From the NCBI GenBank assembly GCA_934503195.1, contig CAKSVM010000031.1, positions 1-32,964 on the forward strand: a stretch of 32,964 bases of DNA. Direction: 5' to 3'. The stretch's first letter is position 1, and the number at the start of each line of letters is the position of its first letter. Made by a program: the position numbers and the translations under genes. Source of the DNA: an uncultured Eubacteriales bacterium (GTDB lineage Bacteria; Bacillota; Clostridia; Oscillospirales; CAG-272). The notes beneath the pieces are model-generated. The model was not told the origin of the DNA, did no database searches, and worked only from the letters and a program-made list of their open reading frames with translations. This document shows, piece after piece, positions 14,907 to 23,119 of this stretch.

Positions 14907-15287
14907 TTAGGTATGCATATGATCCTCAAGTATCTCGTGTTCCCAACCACACACTGTGCAGTTGTAAATCCACTGGCACTTGGTGCTAGGAATTCCGTTT
15001 TCGTCAACCTCTTCCCATTCTTTGTAGGAAGTCAGTTCGTAAGAATGTTCCACCCAGTCTGCTGTTTCTTCGTAGTTCTGGACATGAATATCGCACGCGG
15101 TGCAATAATCGCGATATACGTTGATATAAGTATGTCCATATATGTCAGGTACTAAATAAGAGTGATCGTATTCAGATCTGTAAGTCGGATGAGTACATAC
15201 GGCATCATACCTAGCCATAACCGCGCTGGAACCAAGCGACGAAACAATCGCCAGTGCAGCAAGTACCATAGCTATACGCTTCTTCAT
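14907..15287 (-). CDS. Small secreted CxxC protein 2
   Basis: 126 residues from the ATG at 15287, with GGAGGTG five nt upstream. The signal peptide MKKRIAMVLAALAIVSSLGSSAVMA is nearly identical to that of the protein at 3523-3888, while the mature sequences have diverged strongly. Shared elements are an early Cys followed by His (CTH; CIH in protein 1), a central CxxC (CTAC), a C-terminal CxxC (CTVC), and Tyr/Glu/His-rich surroundings. Protein 2 ends in His-rich EDHMHT. The cysteine spacing would suit a zinc ribbon or two disulfides. It starts the transcription unit that continues into lipoprotein copy 5, exactly as protein 1 precedes copy 1. No known family recognised. Confidence 0.75.
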   Translation of the reverse strand: MKKRIAMVLAALAIVSSLGSSAVMARYDAVCTHPTYRSEYDHSYLVPDIYGHTYINVYRDYCTACDIHVQNYEETADWVEHSYELTSYKEWEEVDENGIPSTKCQWIYNCTVCGWEHEILEDHMHT

Positions 15288-15391
15288 CGTTTCACCTCCG
15301 TTCTTTCCAAGTGACCGCAACTCTTGTCACTGTCACTGGTTACTGACTCATCCGGGAATTACGCATGATCAAGATTTCTTTTGCTGTTTAT

Positions 15392-15420
15392 ATTATATCA
15401 TATAATTATCTGGTTGTCAA
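15392..15420 (-). promoter_or_regulatory. SigA-type promoter of small Cys protein 2 / lipoprotein copy 5 unit
   Basis: TTGACA (15415-15420), 17 bp, TATAAT (15392-15397) on the minus strand. The ~100-nt leader contains an AGTGAC/GTCACT hairpin before the shared GGAAAGAACGGAGGTGAAA segment. Confidence 0.88.
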
Positions 15421-15475
15421 TGCACGTTTCATACAATTTTCAGAAATATTTTTGTCTATATAGATGGAATACAAT

Positions 15476-15500
15476 AAAAAAAGCCCCTGGTGCAGGAGCT
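15476..15500 (-). terminator. Rho-independent terminator of the proB-yitT unit
   Basis: On the minus strand AGCTCCTG pairs with CAGGGGCT (one G-T pair, 3-nt loop) and is followed by seven T. It lies 25-50 nt after the yitT-family stop codon. Confidence 0.85.
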
Positions 15501-15524
15501 TCTTTTGTGGAATATTGAGAATTA

Positions 15525-16514
15525 TTACAATCCTCTGAATCCTTTGCCAATTACCTCACTAGAATTCGTTATCATCATAAACGTCTCCGGATGCGACTTT
15601 TTGAGATACCTCTGAAGCCGCGACGCCTGATATCTCCGCATCGCCGCTGTAACCATGTACTTGTGCCTGTGCGTGTATCCGCCCACGCCTTCGATGATCG
15701 TACAGCTCCGCCCGAGCTCCTTCGTGATGAACTCCGCGATCGCGTCGGGCGAGTCGGTGATGATCTGGAAGCACTTGCACTGATTTATGCTGTCAATGAC
15801 CGAGTCGACGACAAAGGTCTTCAGAACCAGTCCGAGAAGCGAGAAAAGCCCCGTCTTCACGCCGAAAAGGAAGGTCAGCAGCGTGATTCCGATGTCGCTG
15901 CAAAGCAGTCCCGTTCCGATGTTCATCCGCGTGTATTTCCGTAAAATCATCGCGATTATGTCGGTTCCGCCCGTGCTTCCCTCGCAGCTGAAGAGGATCG
16001 CCGACCCGACCGCCGGAAGCATTATCGCGTAAACCAGCTCCAGAAGCGGCTGATCGGTCATCGGCGCGTCAAGCGGAATCAGCTTCTCAAAGATCATCAG
16101 CATCCCCGACAGCGTGAACGATCCCACAACCGTCTTCGCCCCGCAGTCGCGCCCCAGAAAGGCGAAACCGATAATAAGCATCACCGCGTTGATCACCGCC
16201 GAGACATTGCTCGCCGACGAAACCTTGAAGTAGTTGCCCAGTATGACCGAGATTCCGCTGACCCCTCCGGTCGAAAAGTTGTTAGGAAACTTGAAGAAAT
16301 AAACCCCGAGCGACACCAGAAAGGCTCCGAAAACCACCATCGCGTACTCGCGTATGACCTTCTTCACCTTCCCGTCCGCCTTCCCCGTCAAAGCCCCGGC
16401 CTGATCCGGCGCGCTCACTTTTCCGGCCTGATCAGTGTTACTCACGTCCCCGCCCGGCTCAGCGGCGGTATTTTCGGCCGCGCCCGACGCCGTTTTTTTC
16501 TCCTCGGTCATCAT
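15525..16514 (-). CDS. YitT family membrane protein (DUF161/DUF2179)
   Basis: 329 residues. The first ~48 residues are a hydrophilic Ala/Gly/Asp-rich extension with a duplicated DQAG motif, unusual for the family. The core follows: about five hydrophobic segments (VVFGAFLVSLGVYFF, GGVSGISVILG, a glycine-rich GSTGGTDIIAMIL loop typical of YitT, and others). A cytosolic C-terminal DUF2179 domain (about residues 243-325, CKCFQIITDSPDAIAEFI) completes it. Family members are integral membrane proteins of uncertain function. The start ATG overlaps the proB stop (ATGA), so translation is coupled to proB. A terminator follows at 15476-15500. The gene symbol is withheld because paralogs are common in Firmicutes. 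Confidence 0.9.
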   Translation of the reverse strand: MMTEEKKTASGAAENTAAEPGGDVSNTDQAGKVSAPDQAGALTGKADGKVKKVIREYAMVVFGAFLVSLGVYFFKFPNNFSTGGVSGISVILGNYFKVSSASNVSAVINAVMLIIGFAFLGRDCGAKTVVGSFTLSGMLMIFEKLIPLDAPMTDQPLLELVYAIMLPAVGSAILFSCEGSTGGTDIIAMILRKYTRMNIGTGLLCSDIGITLLTFLFGVKTGLFSLLGLVLKTFVVDSVIDSINQCKCFQIITDSPDAIAEFITKELGRSCTIIEGVGGYTHRHKYMVTAAMRRYQASRLQRYLKKSHPETFMMITNSSEVIGKGFRGL

Positions 16515-17317
16515 TTCGCACCGTCCTCACCGCGCCGCGCCGAAAAATACGTGCCGATGTGATACCCGTCGCTGATCTTGTAGAGTATGTCGGGCGACTT
16601 TCCGTTTACGATAAGCATCGGAATCCCCGCCGCCGTCACAATCTCGGCCGCGCGGAGCTTCGTGATCATACCGCCGGTTCCGCGGTCGGTTCCGGCTCCT
16701 CCCGCGTAGGAGAGAATCTTCTCGTCGATCGCGTCAACCCTGCTTATCAGTCTCGCGTCGGGATTCGTACGCGGATCGCTGTCATAAAGTCCCTCGATAT
16801 CCGACATATTGATAAGTATATCCGCCCCGCAGACCAGCGCGACATAAGCCGATAACGTGTCGTTTCCGCCGAATTTCAGCTCCTCGCTCGAAACCGAGTC
16901 GTTCTCGTTGACAATCGGAATCACGCCGAATTTCAGAAGCTCCGAGAAGGTGTTCTCGACCGCACTTCTTCTCACCTCATCGTCAATTACATCCTTCGTC
17001 ATCAGAATCTGCGCGACCGTGTGACCGTACGCGCCGAAAAGCCGCTCATAGACCTGCATAAGCTCCGCCTGACCGACAGCGGCCAGAGCCTGCTTTTCCT
17101 CGGTCGACTCAGGCCGCCGCCCGAGCTGAAGCTTCGAGATTCCGGCCGCCACCGCGCCCGAGCTCACGAGAACCACCTCGTGCCCCTCGTTCTTGAAGTC
17201 CGAAAGCGTCCGTACAAGCGTCTCCATCCTGCGAAGATTCAGATTTCCGCTCGAGTGCGTAAGCGTGTTCGAGCCGATCTTTACGACAATGCGTGCGTTT
17301 TTGTTAAGAATTCCCAT
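16511..17317 (-). CDS. proB: Glutamate 5-kinase, short form without PUA domain
   Basis: 268 residues from the ATG at 17317, which has GGAG 9 nt upstream. Glutamate 5-kinase phosphorylates glutamate, the first step of proline synthesis in the cytoplasm. Amino-acid kinase motifs are clear: VVKIGSNTLT (ATP site), LVSSGAVAAGI, VPIVNENDSVSSEELKFGGNDTLSA (substrate site), and RGTGGMITKLRAAEIVTAAGIPMLIVNG. The sequence stops after the kinase domain, so the C-terminal PUA domain of the ~370-residue form is absent; many Gram-positive ProB proteins are this short. proA is not adjacent within the window; the downstream partner is a yitT-family gene overlapping by 4 nt. Confidence 0.95.
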   Translation of the reverse strand: MGILNKNARIVVKIGSNTLTHSSGNLNLRRMETLVRTLSDFKNEGHEVVLVSSGAVAAGISKLQLGRRPESTEEKQALAAVGQAELMQVYERLFGAYGHTVAQILMTKDVIDDEVRRSAVENTFSELLKFGVIPIVNENDSVSSEELKFGGNDTLSAYVALVCGADILINMSDIEGLYDSDPRTNPDARLISRVDAIDEKILSYAGGAGTDRGTGGMITKLRAAEIVTAAGIPMLIVNGKSPDILYKISDGYHIGTYFSARRGEDGAK

Positions 17318-17413
17318 TTTCATTTTCTCCGTCTCAACCTCCCGGAACCCGTCTGATCTTCCCGCGCCGAAAGGCAATAAGTTATTTTTTTGTTAATATT
17401 TCGCGCCGAAGGT

Positions 17414-17441
17414 TTGCAAACCCACGATTTTGAGGTATAAT
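17414..17441 (+). promoter_or_regulatory. Probable promoter of the U32-dut-DUF4321-maf-recG-rarA operon
   Basis: TTGCAA (17414-17419), 16 bp, TATAAT (17436-17441) on the plus strand, about 87 nt before the U32 gene start. The -10 lies in a small dyad (GGTAT/ATACC, 17435-17453). The divergent proB side of this 210-nt region shows no promoter I would defend. Confidence 0.6.
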
Positions 17442-17527
17442 AATATGATACCTTTCTCGCGCACTATATATTATACATTGCGAAAGAGAAAAAAGCAAGA
17501 GGAATCCGAAAAATTACCGAGGGAAAT

Positions 17528-19624
17528 ATGAAAAAAAATCTTCCAGAGCTTCTCGCGCCCGCCGGATCGCCCGAAGCCCTGAACGCCGCGATCGCCGCCG
17601 GAGCCGACGCGGTATATTTCGGAGCCGCGGCCTTCAACGCCCGGATGAACGCGAAGAACTTCTCCGGCGACATTCTGAGAGACTCGATAAAGCTCTGTAA
17701 GGACGCCGGAGTAAAAACAAACATAACCGTCAATACACTGGTTCATAACCGCGAGATGCCAAAGCTCCTCGAAACCGTCGATGAACTCTATGAAGCCGGA
17801 GCCGACGCGCTGATCGTCGCCGACCTCGGCGCGGCATACCTGATACATGAATATTTCCCCGGCCTTGAACTTCACGCGAGTACTCAGGCCGCCGGACATA
17901 ATCTCAACGCCGCGAAGGAACTTTCGAAGCTCGGCTTCTCGCGCATGGTCGCCGCCAGAGAACTCCCCGCGGACGACATAAAATACCTCTGCGAAAACTC
18001 TCCGATCGAGACCGAGATCTTCATCCACGGCGCGATCTGCGTCTCGCAGTCGGGACAGTGTCTCGCGAGCTCATTGATAGGCGGCCGGAGCGGCAACCGC
18101 GGCGAATGCGCCCAGCCCTGCCGTCTTCTCTATAAAAACGACAAGGGATCCGAATCCCCCGCGCTCAGCCTCAAGGACATCTGCCTCGCCGGACACATCC
18201 CGGAGATTCTGAAGCTCGGCGTCACGTCGCTCAAAATCGAGGGTCGCATGAAATCGCCCGACTACGTCTACGGCGTCACCTCGATCTACCGCCGCCTCAT
18301 CGACGAAAACCGCGGGGCGTCAGGAGACGAAATCGACGAACTCGCGAACCTCTTCTCCCGAAGCGGTTTCACCGACGGATATTATAATAGGAAGATAAAC
18401 GCGAAAATGCTCGGCGTCCGCACCGACTCAGACAAAAAAGCTACCAAAGCCCTCCGCGCGGCGCAGACACAGAAAGCCCCCGCCGATTATAAAAAACTCA
18501 TCGCCGCGAGAATCGCCGGAAATCAGAAAACCTCCCTTCTCCCCGTGACAATCTCCGCGTCGGTAAAGCCAGACGAGCCGATAAAACTCACAATGTCCGC
18601 GTCTGGACAGGAAATCACGGTCACCGGACAGATTCCCGAAAAGGCCGAGAACCGCCCGCTCACAAAGGACGACATCGCCGGAAAGCTCACAAAGCTTGGC
18701 GGAACAAAATTCGTCCCGGGAAATATCGAAATCGACCTCGGCGAAAACCTGATTCTCCCCCTCTCGTCGCTGAATAAACTCCGCCGCGACGCCGTGGAAT
18801 CCCTCTCAGCCAAGCTCTCCGCGCCGCCCCCCGGGGCAAATCCCGGCGAAAGCGAATCAACCGCGCGGAAAAAAGTCGCCCTTTCCCCGCTCCCGTTCCC
18901 GCTGAAGCTCCCCGAATTCCGCCTGAACACCGCCCGCGTCGAGTTCCCCGACCGCGGACTTCCCGCCCCCGGAGCCTTCGACATAATCTTCGTCCCGCTC
19001 GAAAAATTCGAGCCCGGCATGAAGGTAAACGGCGTGATCATCCCGCCCGTCGTCTTCGATTCGGAGCGATCTGACGTCATGAAAATGCTGCAAAAAGCCA
19101 AGGACGCCGGAATTGACCACGCGCTCGTCTCAAACCCCGGCCACCTCGCGCTCGCGAAGGAAGCCGGAATGCGCGCCCACGGCGATTTCAGACTCAATAT
19201 CTACAATAACTGGACAGCAAAAGTCCTCCTTTCCCTCGGCTTCGGGGATCTCATCGCCTCGCCCGAGCTCACAATTCCGCAGCTTAACACACTGGGACTC
19301 CCCGCGATAATCTACGGCCGGATCCCGCTGATGACGCTCGAAAAGTGCTGTATCCGCGACCTCTATTCCTGCGAACAGTGTAAAAACCGCGGATTCCTGC
19401 CGCTCATCGACCGCAAGAACGTCACCTTCCCATTGACCCGCGCCTATGATCACCGGAATATCCTCTATAACAGCGTCCCGGTCTATATGGCCGACCGGAA
19501 AAACGACCTTTCAAAGCTCCCCGGTGCGCATTTCATCTTCACCGACGAGTCGCCCGCCGAAGTGCTGAAGGCCTATAACGAATCCACCCCGCCAAAGATA
19601 CCAGTCAGGAGAATTGCGAAATGA
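17528..19624 (+). CDS. Peptidase U32 family protein (RlhA-like)
   Basis: 698 residues. The N-terminal ~330 residues are the U32 TIM-barrel-like domain: ELLAPAGSPEALNAAIAAGADAVYFG at the start, ELHASTQAAGHN, then the signature EIFIHGAICVSQSGQCLASS followed by RGECAQPCRLLY. The four cysteines in this block are conserved in the family. Members were named collagenase-like proteases, but E. coli RlhA is needed for hydroxylation of 23S rRNA C2501, and TrhP acts on tRNA, so an RNA-modification role is more likely. The extra ~370 residues are a C-terminal extension common in clostridial members, with a Cys cluster near the end (CCIRDLYSCEQC). Its stop overlaps the dut start by 4 nt. Confidence 0.88.
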   Translation: MKKNLPELLAPAGSPEALNAAIAAGADAVYFGAAAFNARMNAKNFSGDILRDSIKLCKDAGVKTNITVNTLVHNREMPKLLETVDELYEAGADALIVADLGAAYLIHEYFPGLELHASTQAAGHNLNAAKELSKLGFSRMVAARELPADDIKYLCENSPIETEIFIHGAICVSQSGQCLASSLIGGRSGNRGECAQPCRLLYKNDKGSESPALSLKDICLAGHIPEILKLGVTSLKIEGRMKSPDYVYGVTSIYRRLIDENRGASGDEIDELANLFSRSGFTDGYYNRKINAKMLGVRTDSDKKATKALRAAQTQKAPADYKKLIAARIAGNQKTSLLPVTISASVKPDEPIKLTMSASGQEITVTGQIPEKAENRPLTKDDIAGKLTKLGGTKFVPGNIEIDLGENLILPLSSLNKLRRDAVESLSAKLSAPPPGANPGESESTARKKVALSPLPFPLKLPEFRLNTARVEFPDRGLPAPGAFDIIFVPLEKFEPGMKVNGVIIPPVVFDSERSDVMKMLQKAKDAGIDHALVSNPGHLALAKEAGMRAHGDFRLNIYNNWTAKVLLSLGFGDLIASPELTIPQLNTLGLPAIIYGRIPLMTLEKCCIRDLYSCEQCKNRGFLPLIDRKNVTFPLTRAYDHRNILYNSVPVYMADRKNDLSKLPGAHFIFTDESPAEVLKAYNESTPPKIPVRRIAK

Positions 19625-20064
19625 TAAACGTAAAGATAAAGAAGCTCCGCGAAAACGCGCGGATCCCCGCCTACGCCACCGAGGGCTCAGCCGCCGTCGA
19701 CCTCAGATACGCCGGAGACGAGACGCTTGAAATCGCCCCCGGCGAGAGAAAACTCGTCCCGACCGGAATCGCGATCGCGCCCGAGACAACCGGAGTCGTC
19801 GCGCTCCTCTTCGCCCGCAGCGGACTCGCCTCGAAAAAGGGACTCACCCTCTCAAACTGCGTCGGAGTTATCGACAGCGACTACCGCGGCGAAATCTCGG
19901 CCGCGATGATAAACTTAGGCTCGGAGGAAGTCATTCTCGAACCCGGCGAAAGAATCGCGCAGCTCATGTTCGTACCGGCTCTGACCGCGAACTTCATCGA
20001 GGCGGCCGAGCTTGACGAAACCTCGCGCGGCGCGGGCGGCTTCGGCTCGACGGGGACAAAGTGA
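19621..20064 (+). CDS. dut: dUTP diphosphatase (trimeric dUTPase)
   Basis: 147 residues. It hydrolyses dUTP to dUMP and pyrophosphate, keeping uracil out of DNA and supplying thymidylate synthesis. All five trimeric dUTPase motifs can be read in order: GSAAVDLRY (1), ARSGLA (2), GVIDSDYRGEI (3, with the catalytic Asp and the Tyr of the uracil pocket), GERIAQLMF (4) and RGAGGFGSTG (5, the mobile C-terminal arm). The start ATG overlaps the U32 stop (ATGA), and its stop overlaps the next start (TGATG), so translation is tightly coupled. Confidence 0.97.
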   Translation: MINVKIKKLRENARIPAYATEGSAAVDLRYAGDETLEIAPGERKLVPTGIAIAPETTGVVALLFARSGLASKKGLTLSNCVGVIDSDYRGEISAAMINLGSEEVILEPGERIAQLMFVPALTANFIEAAELDETSRGAGGFGSTGTK

Positions 20065-20318
20065 TGGCACACAGCAAAGCGTATAACCTTTTCTTGGTCC
20101 TCGTCGGCATCGTCCTCGGAAGCTTCGTCGCGTATATGTGCAAAAGCGTGAGCTTTCTCTCGTGGCTGGCCTACGGAATCGACTTCGGGCTCGAATCGCC
20201 GCTCATCCTGAATCTCGGCGTCATGCGCCTGACCTTCGGCATAAGCATCGAACTCACTCTCTCAACCGTGATCTTCGTGATTCTCTCGCTTCTCATCGGA
20301 AGAGCGATCGCGAGATAA
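20064..20318 (+). CDS. DUF4321 family small membrane protein
   Basis: 84 residues from the ATG at 20064; a GTG one codon earlier is possible but would add only one residue. Two hydrophobic segments are visible, AYNLFLVLVGIVLGSFVAYM near the N-terminus and LTLSTVIFVILSLLIGRAIA at the C-terminus. The middle, FLSWLAYGIDFGLESPLILNLGVMRLTFGISI, matches the conserved core of DUF4321. The family has no established function and is usually next to maf in Clostridia, as here (22 nt upstream of maf). Its start overlaps the dut stop. Confidence 0.85.
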   Translation: MAHSKAYNLFLVLVGIVLGSFVAYMCKSVSFLSWLAYGIDFGLESPLILNLGVMRLTFGISIELTLSTVIFVILSLLIGRAIAR

Positions 20319-20340
20319 TCACCCGGATATATATATAAAA

Positions 20341-20928
20341 ATGAAAGAAAAACTCATCCTCGCGTCCGCGTCCCCCCGCAGGCGTGAACTTCTTGAAAGA
20401 CTCGGACTCGAATTCGAGGTCATCACCGCCGACTGCGACGAAAATATCGAAGGCGATCTCCCGCCCGCCGAAATAGTCCGCGAGCTGTCAAGGCGCAAGG
20501 CCTTCGCCGTCATGTCAAAGCTCGACTTCCCCGCCGTGGTAATCGGAGCCGACACGATCGTCGTCGACAAAACGCGGATTCTCGGCAAGCCGAAAAGCCC
20601 CGAGGACGCGGTCGAAACGCTTATGTCACTCTCCGGCCGCACCCACTCGGTCTTCACCGGAATGACAATAACCGACGGCGAGCGCACGATAACCGACGTC
20701 CGCGAGACAAGAATAACCTTCATAAGATTCTCCCGCTCAGAGGCCGAGGCCTACGTGAGAACCGGAGAACCGCTCGATAAGGCCGGGTCCTACGGAATTC
20801 AGGGACTCGGCGGAAAATTCGTCGCCAACATAAACGGCGATTACTACGCCACGGTAGGACTCTCGATCTGCCGCCTCAACCGGTTCCTCCGCGACTACGG
20901 CTTCATGGGTCCGGGCTACGGAAAATAA
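20341..20928 (+). CDS. maf: Maf family nucleoside triphosphate pyrophosphatase
   Basis: 195 residues. Maf proteins hydrolyse non-canonical or modified nucleotides (dTTP/UTP/m5UTP/pseudo-UTP types), a house-cleaning role; B. subtilis Maf also inhibits septation when overproduced. Diagnostic motifs are ASASPRRRELLERLG at the N-terminus, the catalytic GADTIVV, LGKPKSPEDA, SGRTHSVFTG, and KAGSYGIQGLGGKFVANINGDYYATVGL, which is the substrate-binding C-terminal motif. Length and motif order are standard. It lies between the DUF4321 gene and recG in the plus-strand operon. Confidence 0.95.
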   Translation: MKEKLILASASPRRRELLERLGLEFEVITADCDENIEGDLPPAEIVRELSRRKAFAVMSKLDFPAVVIGADTIVVDKTRILGKPKSPEDAVETLMSLSGRTHSVFTGMTITDGERTITDVRETRITFIRFSRSEAEAYVRTGEPLDKAGSYGIQGLGGKFVANINGDYYATVGLSICRLNRFLRDYGFMGPGYGK

Positions 20929-20965
20929 TCCCCGCGCCAAAAACGCAAACGAAAGAGGTGAAAAA

Positions 20966-23065
20966 GTGGAATACGTTCAGGCGACACCCGTAAAATATCT
21001 TCCCGGCGTCGGTCCCGCCCGCGCCGCCGCGCTCGAAAAGCTCGGAATAACCACAGTCGGACAGCTCGTGAGACATTTCCCGCGCGGCTATCAGTTCCGC
21101 GGAAACGTAAAACCGATCGCCTCGGCCGAACTCGGCGAAACAGCGTCCTTCATCCTGACCGTCGCGACCGACCCGAAGCTCGCGACACTCCGCCGCGGAA
21201 TGACGCTGGTCAAGCTCCGCGCCTTCGATGAGTCAGGCACCTGTGAGATCACCTATTTCAATCAGCCCTACATGAAGGACACACTGAAACAAGGCTCAGA
21301 GTACCGCTTCTTCGGAAAAGTCACGCTCGACCACGGAAAGTTCTCATTGGCCTCGCCGATCACCGAGCCGATCTCGGAAGAGCGTCCGCTCCCCGACCTC
21401 GTCGCGGTCTACCCCCTTACCGCCGGAATAACGCAGAAATTCATCTCAAACCTCGTTGGAAAAGCCCTCAAGCTTCTCATCGAAAGCGCGAAAACGAACC
21501 CCGACGCCCTTACCGAAACGCTCCCCGACGATATCAGACACGAAAACGACCTCTGCGCGATCGATTGGGCACTCCAGAATATCCACTTCCCGCCCGATTT
21601 CGAGGCACTCGCAATCGCAAAACGCCGCCTCATCTTCGAGGAACTCTATAACTTTGCTCTCGGCGCGGCCGGATCGCGGCAAACCGAGACGCGAAAGGCC
21701 CCGAAAATGCCGGACGGCGATATTACGCCGCTCACATCGCTCTTCCCCTTTGAGCTCACCGGAGCGCAGAAACGCGCGATCGACGCGATAAGAAAGGATC
21801 TTTCGTCGGATAAACCGATGCGCCGGCTCGTCTCGGGCGACGTCGGAAGCGGAAAAACGGCCGTGGCGGCCGCCGCGGCCTACCTCGCCGCGAAGAACGG
21901 CTGTCAGTGCGCGCTCATGGCACCGACCGAAATCCTCGCCGCCCAGCATTTTTCGGATCTCTCCCCGATTTTCGAAAAGCTCGGGCTCACCGCCGCCCTT
22001 CTCCTCGGCTCGACAAAAGCCAAAGAAAAGAAAGCGATCCAGTCCGCGCTGAGCTCCGGAGAACTCGATATCGTCATCGGAACTCACGCGCTGATCTCGG
22101 AGGACGTGAAATTCAAAAATCTCGGACTTACGATATGCGACGAACAGCATCGTTTCGGCGTCGGCCAGCGCGAAGCCCTGATCGCCAAGGGCAGCGACAG
22201 CGAAACTACCGTCCACCAGCTCACAATGTCGGCCACCCCGATCCCGCGCACCCTCGCGATGTTCCTCTACGGCGACCTCGATATGTCGACGCTCGACGAA
22301 CTCCCGCCCGGCCGCCAGCGCGTCAAAACCTTCGTCGTCGACGAATCCTATCGCGAACGCCTGAACGGATTCATAAGAAAACAGCGTGACGAGGGACACC
22401 AGACCTACGTCGTCTGCCCGAGCGTCGAGGAAACCGAGTCGGGCGAAGTCTCACAGGAGGACATCCGCCTCCTCGACTTCGAGGATCTGCCGAAAACCCC
22501 GCCCAAAGCCGCGACGACATGGGTAAAGGTTCTCGAAGAATCCCTCCCCGACCTGAAATTCGGCTGTGTCCACGGCCGGATGAAATCGTCCGAAAAGGAC
22601 GCGATAATGTCGGATTTCGCCGCCGGAAACCTCGACGTTCTCGTCGCCACGACGGTAATCGAGGTCGGCGTCAACGTCCCGAACGCGACTCTGATGATAA
22701 TCGAGAACGCCGAACGCTTCGGACTCTCCCAGCTCCACCAGCTCCGCGGCCGCGTCGGACGCGGAAGCGCGAAATCAAACTGCGTCCTGGTCTCGGATAG
22801 CCCGCCCGGCTCAAAGGCCGCGAAGCGTCTCGACGTTATGCGGACGACCTACGACGGCTTCAGAATCGCCGAATACGACCTCAGTGAGCGCGGCCCCGGC
22901 GACTTCATCCCGAAGGGCGACGACGATATCCGCCAGCACGGCGCGCTCCGCTTCCGCCTCGCGAACCTCTGCGAGGACATGGAGCTCCTCGAATCGGCCG
23001 TCGCCGCCGCGAAACGCCATACCCCGCTTCCCGGAGTGAACCTTCCGGGCGGAGCCGCAAACTGA
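20966..23065 (+). CDS. recG: ATP-dependent DNA helicase RecG
   Basis: 699 residues starting at a GTG preceded by GAGGTG. RecG is a superfamily 2 branch-migration helicase that remodels stalled forks, Holliday junctions and R-loops. The wedge/OB domain occupies roughly residues 1-190 (TPVKYLPGVGPARAAALEKLGI; FFGKVTLDHGKFSLASP). The helicase core shows RRLVSGDVGSGKTAVA (Walker A), MAPTEILAAQHF (Ia), ICDEQHRFGVGQR (motif II, DEQH), QLTMSATPIPRTLAM (III), VATTVIEVGVNVPNATLMIIENAERFGLSQLHQLRGRVGRG (V-VI). The C-terminus (DMELLESAVAAAKRH) is typical. No damage seen. Confidence 0.97.
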   Translation: MEYVQATPVKYLPGVGPARAAALEKLGITTVGQLVRHFPRGYQFRGNVKPIASAELGETASFILTVATDPKLATLRRGMTLVKLRAFDESGTCEITYFNQPYMKDTLKQGSEYRFFGKVTLDHGKFSLASPITEPISEERPLPDLVAVYPLTAGITQKFISNLVGKALKLLIESAKTNPDALTETLPDDIRHENDLCAIDWALQNIHFPPDFEALAIAKRRLIFEELYNFALGAAGSRQTETRKAPKMPDGDITPLTSLFPFELTGAQKRAIDAIRKDLSSDKPMRRLVSGDVGSGKTAVAAAAAYLAAKNGCQCALMAPTEILAAQHFSDLSPIFEKLGLTAALLLGSTKAKEKKAIQSALSSGELDIVIGTHALISEDVKFKNLGLTICDEQHRFGVGQREALIAKGSDSETTVHQLTMSATPIPRTLAMFLYGDLDMSTLDELPPGRQRVKTFVVDESYRERLNGFIRKQRDEGHQTYVVCPSVEETESGEVSQEDIRLLDFEDLPKTPPKAATTWVKVLEESLPDLKFGCVHGRMKSSEKDAIMSDFAAGNLDVLVATTVIEVGVNVPNATLMIIENAERFGLSQLHQLRGRVGRGSAKSNCVLVSDSPPGSKAAKRLDVMRTTYDGFRIAEYDLSERGPGDFIPKGDDDIRQHGALRFRLANLCEDMELLESAVAAAKRHTPLPGVNLPGGAAN

Positions 23066-23119
23066 CATAAAGCCGCCCTGCCAGCAAATCCGCACAATAA
23101 AAAGCAGAAAGGAAACGCA

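Noticed and set aside
21446..22399. 317-codon minus-strand open frame inside recG
   Set aside because: It is a shadow of recG; the helicase motifs prove the plus-strand reading.
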